A stretch of 64,000 nucleotides of DNA from Nocardia veterana NBRC 100344 (GTDB lineage: Bacteria > Actinomycetota > Actinomycetes > Mycobacteriales > Mycobacteriaceae), in NCBI RefSeq assembly GCF_000308855.1, contig NZ_BAGM01000076.1, positions 32,845-96,844 of the forward strand. Reading direction: 5' to 3'. A program made the position numbers and the translations under genes. The notes beneath the pieces were generated by a model. It was given only the letters and a program-made list of their open reading frames with translations, ran no database searches and was not told the origin of the DNA. Positions 1 through 8,790 of this stretch are shown piece by piece (within the stretch, counting starts at the first letter, position 1; the number at the start of each line of letters is the position of its first letter).

Positions 1-82
1 GGCGGACCACGTTCGCGCAGGTGACCGTGAGCGGCACCGAACTTCCGACGGCATCGATGGCGGACGGCATGAATCGGAGCAT
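1..82 (-). CDS. Partial unidentified protein, N-terminus only
   Basis: An open frame runs from an ATG at 82 off the left edge of the window (27 codons visible). It has a good actinobacterial GC3 pattern and a plausible start (Met-Leu-Arg-Phe, second Met four codons later). I do not recognise the family from these residues. Upstream, 83-357 has no convincing gene; it contains an AT-rich patch around 126-156 that could hold the promoter. No clear ribosome binding site is seen, so the start is uncertain. It could also be chance openness. Confidence 0.35.
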   Translation of the reverse strand, partial: MLRFMPSAIDAVGSSVPLTVTCANVVR

Positions 83-357
83 GCCACACCGGCGGCGCCG
101 ATGTCGATCGTTCCGGCAGACGACCCGTAAAACACAGGGGTACATGATTTTTCGCTCCGCGCCCCGGTCCGAACGCGCAGCTACCCCGCAGTGCCGGCGG
201 CACGCAGCACCGGCCGACAGGCACTCGAGCGCATGTTTCGGGTGAAGGTGCCGGGTGCCTGGCGGGTTTCGACGTGGGGTTGCTGTCGGCCCGTTCCGGG
301 TCCGGATGCGTCGGGCCAGTCGCTGTTGTCGGTCCTGCGGCATCCGGCGGGGTGCGG

Positions 358-843
358 TCAGCTCGCTTTGGCGGCCAGGTCGGCGAGGAATTGCGGCATG
401 CGGCCGACTCCGAAGTCGTAGTACCGCGCCCACCGGGGTTCGAGTGCGATGCGCGCCATCCGGTCGTACATGGCCCGGCAGTTCCGCTCGAACTCGACCG
501 CGAACTCGGGATCGAAGTTCTTCCGCGCGGCCGCGAGGTACTCCGGAACCACTCCGTCGACGATGGTGAGATGCACGATGCCGCGCACCGACAGGTTCTT
601 CGCGGACCCGGGGGTGTCGCCGGCGTCGATGGTCAGGGCGACCTCGGGCCGGGCGGACAACGCCGCTACCTTGGGCGCGGTGGCCGCGGTCGACATGACG
701 ATCTCCGCACCGGTCCAGAAGATCCCGATCGGGACCACACGGGGCAGCCCGTCGAGCCCGTTGTAGGCCAACCGCGCCATCGACGCCGTCTCCAAAAGCT
801 CACGGGCGTCGGCGAATTCCTTGTCGATCTGCTGACTGTTCAT
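358..843 (-). CDS. Pyridoxamine 5'-phosphate oxidase (split-barrel FMN/F420) family protein
   Basis: 161 residues. The N-terminal half shows the typical split-barrel start: a helix, then LARLAYNG-like strand text, 'GLPRVVPIGIFW' and a segment 'AALSARPEVALTID' that matches the flavin-binding strand order of the PNPOx-like superfamily. Such proteins bind FMN, F420 or heme and reduce small substrates in the cytosol; the substrate cannot be read from the sequence. AGGAAG lies 7 nt before the ATG. It is 58 nt downstream of the TetR gene on the same strand, so the two probably form an operon and the regulator may sense this enzyme's substrate. Confidence 0.85.
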   Translation of the reverse strand: MNSQQIDKEFADARELLETASMARLAYNGLDGLPRVVPIGIFWTGAEIVMSTAATAPKVAALSARPEVALTIDAGDTPGSAKNLSVRGIVHLTIVDGVVPEYLAAARKNFDPEFAVEFERNCRAMYDRMARIALEPRWARYYDFGVGRMPQFLADLAAKAS

Positions 844-901
844 ACCGTCTTCCTGAAAATCGTAGTGTCGGTGCCGGTTTCGGCACCGGGCTCCGCAGGG
901 G

Positions 902-1534
902 TCACCCGCGCAGGTACCGAGGTGGGGAGATGCCGGCCAGAAGAACCTCGGCGAGGTGGTCGGCGACGCGTCGGTGATCGAGTCCGGGGTGGGTCTCGAG
1001 ATGGTCGAGCATGGTGTCGACCATCCCCTGATAGATCACCGCCAGCAGATCCGCGTCGAGATCGGTCCGGATCTGGCCACGCTGCTGGCCGTGCCGGATG
1101 AGCGTGGCCTGCCGCTCGTGCAGGGACGCGTACTCGCTGTCACGCAGCGCGGCCTCGCCGTCGGGGCCCCGCAGGTTCACGGCGATCTGCCGCAGCGCGC
1201 GCAGTTGCGTGCCGTGTGTGGCCGGCAGCCGCGCGGCGCGCCCGATCGCGCTGCGCAGCAGGTCTCCGGCGTCGGCGTCGAGGTCGATATCCGCCGCGAC
1301 AGCCGCTTCCAGATCGGCGAGCGCACGGCGACCGGCCTGGATGATCAACTCGTCGAGACTGGCGAAGTAGCGCCACAACAGCCCCTTGGAAACCCCGGCG
1401 GCATGAGCGATCTCGTCAGCGGTGGCCGCGGCGAAACCCCGACGCGCCACGACCTCGATCGCGGCCGTCTCGAGCTGCCGGCGCCGGGCATCGGCGCTGA
1501 GCCGCCTGCGTGGCCGCCGGTCCGCGGTCGTCAT
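902..1534 (-). CDS. TetR/AcrR family transcriptional regulator
   Basis: 210 residues from the ATG at 1534. The N-terminal HTH is clear: residues 17-60 read 'LETAAIEVVARRGFAAATA' then 'DEIAHAAGVSKGLLWRYFAS', the TetR signature. The remaining part is the helical ligand and dimer domain. A longer TTG-started reading to 1639 would run through the AT-rich operator-like region and has no domain, so I chose the ATG. The start overlaps the stop of a possible 24-codon peptide (1535-1606) as TCATGA. It probably controls itself and the split-barrel gene downstream. Confidence 0.88.
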   Translation of the reverse strand: MTTADRRPRRRLSADARRRQLETAAIEVVARRGFAAATADEIAHAAGVSKGLLWRYFASLDELIIQAGRRALADLEAAVAADIDLDADAGDLLRSAIGRAARLPATHGTQLRALRQIAVNLRGPDGEAALRDSEYASLHERQATLIRHGQQRGQIRTDLDADLLAVIYQGMVDTMLDHLETHPGLDHRRVADHLAEVLLAGISPPRYLRG

Positions 1535-1901
1535 GACCGCTCGCGGGCGATCGCGACGACCACCAGTGCCATCAGCCCGGCAACGCCGGCCAGCACCACC
1601 CGCATCAATTCCAACTCGGCATATCGACCATAAAGTCAACGATAATGACTACACGGTCAATAATCAATCGTGGAACGACGATGCGGTTCGTGCTGCGCGT
1701 CGACCCGCGGTCCAATGCGCTGCCGGATGACGACGCTGCGTCGTCGCCACGGTTCGACAGGCCGGGCACGACTCCGGGCTACTGGTCTTCCCGGCACCGA
1801 CCACTACTCACTCATCGATGGGGCATCCGCCGCGCGGATGGACCGCCGTGCGGCCGTTACGGGTCTGGCGCGCTGAACTCTCCGCCCAGCCGGCGAATGT
1901 C
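1535..1901. other. Intergenic region with operator and a possible leader peptide
   Basis: No standard gene here. On the minus strand a 24-codon frame from an ATG at 1606 down to the TetR start encodes a hydrophobic peptide (MRVVLAGVAGLMALVVVAI, then ARERS) whose TGA overlaps the TetR ATG. It could be a translationally coupled micro-protein or chance. The next part, 1620-1680, is AT-rich and holds the inverted repeats listed separately. From about 1690 to 1901 I see no supported feature. Confidence 0.4.
1634..1659. promoter_or_regulatory. Candidate TetR operator
   Basis: AGTCA-N7-TGACT is a perfect inverted repeat at 1634-1650. It overlaps a second one, TGAC-N6-GTCA, at 1646-1659. It lies about 100 nt upstream of the TetR start in the only AT-rich stretch of the area, where the promoter should be. 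Autoregulation by the adjacent TetR is inferred from position. Confidence 0.5.
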
Positions 1902-2144
1902 CTACGGAGTCAGGAAGTGCAACCGCCACAACTGCTTCTCCCATGGGTCGCTCACGTTGTCGCAGTAATACTGCACGGCCTGGTGATGCTCGATCTTGTA
2001 TTCCCCGGCCGCGTCGCACTGCGCATAGGTGCTGAAGTCGGCGGTGTACCAGGTGCCCGCTTGGGCCGGGGCGGCGGCCAGTACGCCGCCCACACCGATC
2101 GCGGCGGTCGTCGCGGCCGCGACGCCGATGGCTTTGATGTTCAT
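1902..2144 (-). CDS. Small secreted protein of unknown function
   Basis: 80 residues. Residues 1-29 form a classical Sec signal peptide: a Lys near the N-terminus, an Ala/Gly/Val-rich core and cleavage after AQA (PAQA-GTW). The mature part is about 51 residues, rich in Tyr, Trp and His with two Cys (43 and 61) that may form one disulfide. GAGGAG stands 6 nt before the ATG, an excellent ribosome binding site. Small secreted proteins of this form are common in Nocardia and Mycobacterium; no function is known to me. Confidence 0.8.
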   Translation of the reverse strand: MNIKAIGVAAATTAAIGVGGVLAAAPAQAGTWYTADFSTYAQCDAAGEYKIEHHQAVQYYCDNVSDPWEKQLWRLHFLTP

Positions 2145-2834
2145 TCTGCGCTCCTCGGTTCGGGTCGCACCTCGGGTCGGTGCGAGCCGGAAAAGGATCG
2201 CCCATGCGGCTTGGCTTCGTCTATACGAATACTTAAGTCCGCTTTGCCTTCTCGGTACGCACTCGGCTGTGGTCGAGGGCCCGTAGCCGAGGACGAACAT
2301 CGGCGGGCGATGCGCCGGGTGGCGCCGTCGCAGCGCCACCCACCCTCCCGTCGGATTCAGCCCGACGAGGAAGACCCATAATGTCGGGACACCGAAACCT
2401 GGTGCGGCTCGACAACTTTCAACACGACCATGGTCACTCTGTGTGCAGCACCGTTGCGGACGGCCGGGACCGGCGCTGGGTGCGTGGCGTGCGGATGGAA
2501 GTGCTGGAGTACCACCACGATTCGGTCCTCTCCCGGACGGCGTCGCCACAACCCTGCCGCGCCGATTCCGCTGGCGCATTCCCTCGGATTCGGGGTCGCC
2601 CACGGAACTGGTGGTCACCACCGACCCCAACGTCATCTACGGCTTGGGCCGAGGGTGGTTGGGCGCGATGGATTACGCGGGCACCCACGACGGGCGAGCG
2701 GTGGTCCGGCACGGCGTACTACGAATACGTCGACACCTCGGCGCCGGGCCGGGCGGTAATCTCGCGATCGAGGTCCGAGACGCGGGAACGAATCCGGTGA
2801 ACGGACCCGGCCGACCGCGATCGAGGAAGTAACC
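2145..2834. other. 690-bp region without an intact gene
   Basis: The first part, to about 2250, contains the promoter of the small secreted protein, with an AT-rich stretch near 2218-2240. From about 2381 to 2832 the plus strand has strong GC3 coding bias, but it jumps between two frames and no single open frame gives a recognisable protein (see the pseudogene entry). Nothing else is supported. Confidence 0.5.
2381..2832 (+). pseudogene. Probable frame-broken remnant of an unidentified gene
   Basis: Codon-like third-base GC is seen in one frame from 2381 to about 2540, in a second from about 2545 to 2690 (protein text 'ELVVTTDPNVIYGLGRGWLG') and in the first again from about 2695 to 2795 (text 'GTAYYEYVDTSAPGRAVI'). 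These pieces read like parts of one protein joined by frame changes. No family could be assigned. Alternatives are a sequencing error in a real gene or chance reading frames in high-GC DNA. It ends just before the esterase start. Confidence 0.3.
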
Positions 2835-3890
2835 GTGCGCAACCACATCACGAGCACGATCCAGGTCATCGGCGCACGGGTGCTGGCGGCACCCTCCCGG
2901 TGGTGGTCGCCGCTCGCTCCCAGCCGCCCGGTCGTCGACGGCCAGCGGCTCTCGCCCCGCCTGCATGTGCTGGCCACGCTGGGCAAACGCGGAGTCCTCG
3001 CGCGGCGGCCGCCCTCCCCGGCGGCGCGGGCCCGGTTCGACGTGATGACGCGGATCGCCGGCGGCGTCGTCGCATCCGATGCCGCCGTGACCACGATCCG
3101 GATGAGTGGGCCGGCCGGTCCACTTCGCGCGCGTCTGTACGAACCCGCCGGCCTGGACCGGCCGTGTGGATTGCTGGTGTACGTGCACGGCGGCGGCTGG
3201 CATCTCGGCAGCGCAGCGGGTTTCGACGCACCGGCTCGGCTGCTGGCCGGGCGCGCCCGGGTCAAGGTGCTGTCGGTCGACTATCGGCTCGCACCCGAAC
3301 ACCCCTTCCCGGCGGCATTCGACGACGTGCTCGCCGGATACCGCTTCGCGGTCGATCACGCCGCGAGCTGGGGCGTCGACAACGCCCGGATCGCGATCGG
3401 CGGCGACAGTGCCGGTGGCAATCTCGCTGCGGCGGTTGCCCTGCACCTCGGCCGCGACGCCCGCTATCGACCGGCTCTGGCCGTGCTGCTGTACCCGGTG
3501 GTCGACACCAGCATGGCCGGCTACCGCTCCAGCGATCTGTTCACCGTCCCCCTCGACCGCGGCTGCGTGGAACGGGCGTTGGCGTGGTACGTCCCCGACC
3601 CGGACACCGCCTCCGATCCGCGCGTGTGCGTCCTGCGCGCGCCCGATCCGAGCCGGATGCCCGACACCCACATCGCCACCGCCGGCATGGATGTGCTGCG
3701 CGACCAGGGCGAAGCACTGGCCGACCGGCTCGGCGGCGCCGGAGTACCCGTCACGTTGCGCCGGTACGACAATCTGCCGCACGGATTCGCCACCATGCTC
3801 GCGGACCCCCGGGCTCGTGCCGCCACGGAGGACATCGCCGGCACCGTCGGCGAACGCATCGGCGAGCATCGCCGGCCCGGCGACCGGTGA
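2835..3890 (+). CDS. Alpha/beta hydrolase, hormone-sensitive lipase (HSL) family esterase
   Basis: 351 residues. It hydrolyses carboxyl esters in the HSL/LipN-LipH-type family common in mycolic-acid bacteria. The oxyanion motif HGGGW is at 118-122, the nucleophile motif GDSAGG at 190-195 (Ser192), the catalytic Asp in AGMDVLRD (Asp286) and the His in LPHGF (His316). The order and spacing match the family. About 60 N-terminal residues with Trp and Pro precede the hydrolase core and probably form the cap helices. GTG start with GAGGAAG 5 nt upstream. The natural substrate is unknown. A strong terminator follows. Confidence 0.92.
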   Translation: MRNHITSTIQVIGARVLAAPSRWWSPLAPSRPVVDGQRLSPRLHVLATLGKRGVLARRPPSPAARARFDVMTRIAGGVVASDAAVTTIRMSGPAGPLRARLYEPAGLDRPCGLLVYVHGGGWHLGSAAGFDAPARLLAGRARVKVLSVDYRLAPEHPFPAAFDDVLAGYRFAVDHAASWGVDNARIAIGGDSAGGNLAAAVALHLGRDARYRPALAVLLYPVVDTSMAGYRSSDLFTVPLDRGCVERALAWYVPDPDTASDPRVCVLRAPDPSRMPDTHIATAGMDVLRDQGEALADRLGGAGVPVTLRRYDNLPHGFATMLADPRARAATEDIAGTVGERIGEHRRPGDR

Positions 3891-3901
3891 GACGGGAGCC
3901 C

Positions 3902-3933
3902 GGACCCGCGTGCCGGCTCTTCGGCGCGGGTCC
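3902..3933 (+). terminator. Intrinsic terminator hairpin after the esterase gene
   Basis: GGACCCGCG and CGCGGGTCC form a perfect 9-bp stem with a 14-nt loop, 12 nt after the esterase stop. There is no U-run, as is usual for actinobacterial hairpin terminators. Confidence 0.6.
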
Positions 3934-4131
3934 CGACCGCGCGCGAGATCGCGAGGCAGCAGTTCGTGGCTCGGCGGGGCGCATTCCCATGCCCACCGTC
4001 GACCGCTGACACATCGCCGGCGGTGATCGCTGCGGCGCCACCGGCCGTCGGACGCAAACGTGGGCGCGATGACAAAAGGCCTCAGTAGGATTGCCCAAAC
4101 CTGACAAACCCGCTGTCCGTTCTGCCGGCAG

Positions 4132-6465
4132 GTGCGGGGACCCGGGCAGCCGATGCCCGCGGATGCGTGGACGAAGGTGGACGACCGGATGATGCGTACC
4201 GGGCTGGTGTCGGAGCTGACCAGCTATGTCGGCCGCCGCGGTGAATCCGCGGAGGTCCGCCGGTTGCTCGGTGCGGCGCGGCTGGTCACGTTGACCGGGC
4301 CGGGCGGCGTGGGCAAGACGCGGCTGGCGTTCCGGGTCGCCGCGGATATCGCACGCGCGTATCGCGATGGGGTGTACTTCGTCGAACTGGCCGAGCTGCG
4401 CGAACCGGAGCTGGTGGCCGACGCGGTCGCGGATCGGCTCGATCTCCAGCTGCGCTCCGAACAGCCCGCGATCGAGCGGGTGGTGCACTATCTGCACGAG
4501 CGCGAGGTCCTGCTCGTTCTGGACAACTGCGAGCACGTCCTCGGCGCGTGCGCGGAATTCGTCGCGGCGCTGCTCACCCGTTGCGGCACGGCCACGGTGC
4601 TGGTGACCAGCAGGCAGTCGTTGGCCGTGCCCGGGGAAAGGACGTTCCGGGTGCCACCGCTGCCGATTCCACCGGAGACCTCGGAGCCGTCGGAGCTGCT
4701 GCGTTACGACAGCGGCCGGTTGTTCGCCGACCGAGCCGCCGCGGCGCAGGCCGAGTTCGACATCACCGCGCACAACGCCGCCGACGTGGCGCGGCTGTGC
4801 CGGCGATTGGACGGGGTGCCGTTGGCGATCGAGTTGGCCGCGGCCCGTATGCGTTCGCTGCCACTGCACCAGATCTGCCGGCGGCTGGACCGACGGCTGG
4901 CGCTGCTGACCACCGGTTCGCCGATCTCGCCCGAGCGCCAGCAGACCTTGCGCGCCACGATCCGGTGGAGCTACGAATTGTGTTCGCGGCCCGAACAACT
5001 CGTGTGGTGCCGGGCGTCGGTGTTCACCGGGTCGTTCGATCTCGAGGCCGCCGAATTCGTGTGCGGAGGCAGTGGTGTCGACCCGGCCGCCGTGCTCGAT
5101 GTGATCGACGCGCTGGTCGACAAATCCGTGCTGGAGCGAGACGGCACCGACGACGCGCGCTACCGAATGTTGGAAACCCTGCGGGAATTCGGGCAGGAGG
5201 AACTCCACGCGACCGCCGACACCGCACGCATCGCCCGCCGCCATCGAGACTGGTTCGACCGGCTGACCGCGCGGGCGGATACCGAGTGGATCGGACCCGC
5301 GCAGTTGTCGTGGGTGTGGCGGCTGCGGCGCGACCACGCGAATCTGCGGGCGGCGCTGGAATGGTCGCTCACCGAGCCCGGTCAGGCCGATACCGCCCTG
5401 TGGATGGCGCAGCGGGGCGTCGAATACTGGACGTTGCGCGGCGCGAATCGGGAGGCGCGAACCCGGCTCGACCGCGCCCTCGCGGCCGCCGCGCCGGACC
5501 ACCCAGCCCGCGCGCAGGGCCTCGCGACCAGTGCTCAGTTCTCGGTCTGGCTATCCGATATTGCCGGTGCCCTCACCAGATTGGACGAGGCAGACAAGAT
5601 CGCCGCCGATCGTGGTGATCGAGCGGCTGCGGCGCTGGCCGATGTGGTGCGGGCGCAAGTGGCGAAGATCCGCCTCGAGGACGCGATCTCGGCCGAGTTG
5701 GCCGGCGCGGCCGTGCCGGTTTTCCGTGACCACGGCGATCGCCGCAACGAACTACGCGCCCGGCTGCACCACGGCATCGCCAACACCGCGAGCTCCCCCG
5801 CGACGGGCCTTCGGCTGCTGCGGGAGACGACGACGCGCAGCGACGAATTGGGCGACACCTATTACCGCGATATGGCGCTGTTCGGGATCGCGATGATCGA
5901 GGTGATGTCCGGCAGCCTCGACGCGGCCGAATCCGCGGCGCGTACCGCGCTGGCCTCGACCCGATTGCGGGACAGCCGCTTCGGTGACGCCTACCATCTC
6001 GAGACGCTGGCCTGGTGCGCGGCCCGGCGCGGCGAGTACGAACGGGCGGCGACGCTGTTCGGCGCGGCGGCGACCGCATGGGACCTGCTGGGCGCCGACC
6101 CGGCGGCGATCATGCCACGGCCGCACGGAAAATTCCGGGAGCTGGCCGCCGCGGCCCTGGGCGCCGACGCATTCGGCAGCGCGCATGCCGACGGTCGCGC
6201 CCTGCCCTGTGAACAGGCCCGGCGATACGCCCTGCGCGAGGACGCCGCGGACGCCGCGCAACCGGACCGGCAGTCCCCGCTGACGGCGCGCGAACTGGAA
6301 GTCGCCGCGCTGGTCGCGCAGGGGCTGACCAATCGCGAAATCGCGGTCCGTTTGGTGATCGCGCCACGCACCGCCGATACCCACGTTCGCCATATCCTCA
6401 CCAAACTCGGCTTCGGCAAGCGTGCGCAGATCGCGGCCTGGATGGCCGCCCACGCCTGCGCGTAA
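4132..6465 (+). CDS. STAND-family ATPase regulator with C-terminal LuxR DNA-binding domain
   Basis: 777 residues from the GTG at 4132. Walker A GPGGVGKT is at 56-63 and Walker B LLVLDNCEHV around 128-136, the hallmark of AfsR/MalT-like NTPase regulators. A winged-helix and a helical TPR-like region follow (about 300-690). The end is a LuxR helix-turn-helix: 'LTARELEVAALVAQGLTNRE' then 'IAVRLVIAPRTADTHV'. It binds DNA as an ATP-gated transcription factor; target and ligand are unknown. The start is uncertain: ATGs at 4153 and 4189 are alternatives, the last preceded by GAAGGTGG. A -10-like TAGGAT is at 4086-4091. Confidence 0.88.
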   Translation: MRGPGQPMPADAWTKVDDRMMRTGLVSELTSYVGRRGESAEVRRLLGAARLVTLTGPGGVGKTRLAFRVAADIARAYRDGVYFVELAELREPELVADAVADRLDLQLRSEQPAIERVVHYLHEREVLLVLDNCEHVLGACAEFVAALLTRCGTATVLVTSRQSLAVPGERTFRVPPLPIPPETSEPSELLRYDSGRLFADRAAAAQAEFDITAHNAADVARLCRRLDGVPLAIELAAARMRSLPLHQICRRLDRRLALLTTGSPISPERQQTLRATIRWSYELCSRPEQLVWCRASVFTGSFDLEAAEFVCGGSGVDPAAVLDVIDALVDKSVLERDGTDDARYRMLETLREFGQEELHATADTARIARRHRDWFDRLTARADTEWIGPAQLSWVWRLRRDHANLRAALEWSLTEPGQADTALWMAQRGVEYWTLRGANREARTRLDRALAAAAPDHPARAQGLATSAQFSVWLSDIAGALTRLDEADKIAADRGDRAAAALADVVRAQVAKIRLEDAISAELAGAAVPVFRDHGDRRNELRARLHHGIANTASSPATGLRLLRETTTRSDELGDTYYRDMALFGIAMIEVMSGSLDAAESAARTALASTRLRDSRFGDAYHLETLAWCAARRGEYERAATLFGAAATAWDLLGADPAAIMPRPHGKFRELAAAALGADAFGSAHADGRALPCEQARRYALREDAADAAQPDRQSPLTARELEVAALVAQGLTNREIAVRLVIAPRTADTHVRHILTKLGFGKRAQIAAWMAAHACA

Positions 6466-6549
6466 GGCGCGATATACGTCGTTTCGCCGATGCGTGCGCA
6501 CCTGTACGCCGGGCACTCTGGCACTCCCCGGCAGATGGGAGCACGCCTC

Positions 6550-7764
6550 ATGCACGACTCGACCCCCGACCACCTCGACCGTCCGCTGCGCGGCGGCCTC
6601 ATGGTCGCGGACCGCCCGGCCACGGCCGCGGCGACCGACGCGAGCGAGACGGCCCGAACGATCGTCGGCCGACTCCTCGCCCGCGTGGCAGCGGAACCGA
6701 CGCGAGCCGACGACGCCGGCCGCGCCTGCCTGCGGCTCGCGATCGAGATGCTGCACGCCCACCCCGACCACGACCGCACCGCACATCTGCGCGATGCCGC
6801 GCGCGGCTGGGCCCGCACGGGTGTTTCGCTGGATGTGCTCGACACCCTGCATGCCGCCGCGCACGAGGTGCTCGCCCGGCTCGGCCGCCCGGAGACGGCA
6901 TCGGCCCGCCCGCACTACGACGTCGTGGTCGCGGCCACCAGGCTGGTCACGGATCTGATGGGCACCATGAGCACCACGATCATCGGCGCCTTCGTCCGGC
7001 AGTTCGACGGCGACCGCTGCGACGAGCACAGCTCGCGCGCGGCCGCGCTGTCCGCCCTGCTGCGGGGACAGCCCGCCGCCGAGATCGAGGCCCGCTACGG
7101 TATCGCGATCGCCGAGCGTTATCACGTCCTCGCGCTGGCGGCGCGCCCGAACCGGCAGTCCGACGACGAGGAGACGGTCGGCAACGACCTTCGGGCACAA
7201 CGACTCCGGCACGCACTCTCGATACGGACCGGCAGCACGACGCTGTCGGCCTTGTCGGCGACCGGAGGCACGATCCTGCTACCACCGACGGAGACGACGA
7301 GCGGCGTCGAACACCTGGTCGCCGAAATCGGCCGGGCCGCGGGCCTTGCGGTATCCGCCACCCTGGTCGAGGCCGCCGGCCCCGATATCGCCGCGGCCGT
7401 CGAGCGGGCCCACGAACTGCTGGACATCGTGCAGCGGCTGGATCTGCCCCGCGGGCTGTACGGATTCGACGAGCTCGCCCTGGAATACCAGCTCACCCGG
7501 CCCGGACCGGCGCTGACGCACCTGCGGGCGCTGCTCGCGCCGCTCGACGATCACCCCGAACTGCTGACCACCCTGCGGTGCCATATCGCGGCGAATCTGA
7601 ACCGGCAGCGCACCGGGAAGACGCTGCACCTGCATCCCAATACCGTCGACTACCGGCTGCGCCGCATCGCCGAACTCACCGGCTTCCACGCGCACCGCTA
7701 TCCCGACCTGTGGTACCTGCGATCCGCGCTGGTCGTGCACAGCGTCCAGCCGGACCTGCCCTGA
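6550..7764 (+). CDS. PucR/CdaR-type transcriptional regulator
   Basis: 404 residues. The C-terminus (about 335-395) carries the PucR helix-turn-helix, seen as 'LNRQRTGKTLHLHPNTVDYR' followed by 'LRRIAELTGF'. The middle is the GGDEF-like CdaR region, and the N-terminal 120 residues are helical and may bind a signal. The ATG at 6550 has GGGAG 9 nt upstream; a GTG/ATG at 6490 is possible but lacks a ribosome binding site. It lies between a STAND-LuxR gene and a cutinase gene, all on the plus strand. PucR proteins activate catabolic genes; its target here is not known. Confidence 0.85.
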   Translation: MHDSTPDHLDRPLRGGLMVADRPATAAATDASETARTIVGRLLARVAAEPTRADDAGRACLRLAIEMLHAHPDHDRTAHLRDAARGWARTGVSLDVLDTLHAAAHEVLARLGRPETASARPHYDVVVAATRLVTDLMGTMSTTIIGAFVRQFDGDRCDEHSSRAAALSALLRGQPAAEIEARYGIAIAERYHVLALAARPNRQSDDEETVGNDLRAQRLRHALSIRTGSTTLSALSATGGTILLPPTETTSGVEHLVAEIGRAAGLAVSATLVEAAGPDIAAAVERAHELLDIVQRLDLPRGLYGFDELALEYQLTRPGPALTHLRALLAPLDDHPELLTTLRCHIAANLNRQRTGKTLHLHPNTVDYRLRRIAELTGFHAHRYPDLWYLRSALVVHSVQPDLP

Positions 7765-7942
7765 CCGGCCCGGCCGCACGGTGGTCCCGGCCCCCTGTCC
7801 GAGCAACCAGAGAAGCCGCCGGGCGTTGGTGAAAATCCCGGAGACCGCCGTCTCGGCCCGCGCCGACCGCGTCCCGGTTCTAGCGTCTGACCGGCATCGG
7901 CACCGCTCGGGTGTCGAGCAATGAGCAGAGGAGATCGCCCAG

Positions 7943-8644
7943 ATGGCACTGTTCGACCGGAAAATACCGCGCCGCGTCCGCGGGGCGGCCACGCTCCGCG
8001 CACTCGCGTCGATCGCGGCGGTGCTGCCGGCCGTCGCCGGCATCACCGGCGCCACACCCGCGGCCGCGCAGACACCGTGTGCCGATGTCGATGTCGTCGT
8101 CGCTCGCGGCACCGGTGAACCGCTCGGCGCCGATCCCGGTCTGGGCGCGGTCGTCGGCAATCCGGTCTATCGCGCACTGGCGCAACGCTTGTCGAGTTCA
8201 CACAGCGCCTACCGCGTCCAGTACCCGGCCAGCCTGGTCGAGCCCTGGTCGGTGCAGCAGGGCAACCGCGACCTGGTCGACCATGTCACCGCCGCGGCGA
8301 AGGCCTGTCCGAACCAGCGCTTCGTGCTGGTCGGGTACTCCCAAGGCGCGAACGTCGTCGACAATTCGATCGGCATCAGCAGCGTCGGCGCGAAGGTCGG
8401 TGGACCGATCGTCGCCACACTGCCGCCGGCGGCAGCGCCGAAGATCGCCGCGATCCTGTTGTTCGGCAACCCCATTCGCAGTATCGGCCACAGCGTCATC
8501 GGCCCCTACGCGGACCGGACCTACGACACCTGCACCGACAACGACCCGGTATGCGACCCGAACGGCAAGAGCTGGGAGGTACACCGGACCAGCTACACCG
8601 CGAAGGCCGGGGAAGCAGCCGACTTCGCCGTCGCCCATCTGTGA
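7943..8644 (+). CDS. Secreted cutinase-family esterase
   Basis: 233 residues. A Sec signal peptide covers residues 1-43 (basic start, hydrophobic 18-35, AAA-QTPC cleavage). The mature enzyme keeps the cutinase catalytic set: Ser133 in GYSQG, Asp201 in DPVC and His214 in EVHRTSY, plus Cys residues for the two conserved disulfides (46/122 and 197/204). Cutinase-like proteins of this group (Culp) hydrolyse esters, lipids or polyesters outside the cell. GAGGAGAT precedes the ATG, and a -10-like TAGCGT at 7881-7886 gives a likely promoter. A hairpin terminator follows. Confidence 0.93.
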   Translation: MALFDRKIPRRVRGAATLRALASIAAVLPAVAGITGATPAAAQTPCADVDVVVARGTGEPLGADPGLGAVVGNPVYRALAQRLSSSHSAYRVQYPASLVEPWSVQQGNRDLVDHVTAAAKACPNQRFVLVGYSQGANVVDNSIGISSVGAKVGGPIVATLPPAAAPKIAAILLFGNPIRSIGHSVIGPYADRTYDTCTDNDPVCDPNGKSWEVHRTSYTAKAGEAADFAVAHL

Positions 8645-8650
8645 CGCCAC

Positions 8651-8677
8651 GGCCCGGACCCGCCTGCGGTTCGGGCC
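8651..8677 (+). terminator. Intrinsic terminator hairpin after the cutinase gene
   Basis: GGCCCGGACC pairs with GGTTCGGGCC (10 bp including one G-T pair) around a 7-nt loop, starting 7 nt after the cutinase stop. Confidence 0.65.
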
Positions 8678-8790
8678 ACGCGACGCCGCGGTGTCCGCCA
8701 CCGGCACGGCAGCATCGCACCGAGTGCCGTTGTGCCACAGCGTGGGTCGTGCCCGACCACCGACCGCGCCGTGGCTCCCGAGCCGGCGAC

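Noticed and set aside
1645..1968. Plus-strand frame starting in the TetR operator
   Set aside because: No ribosome binding site, mixed composition, no domain and it overlaps the well-supported small secreted gene on the other strand.
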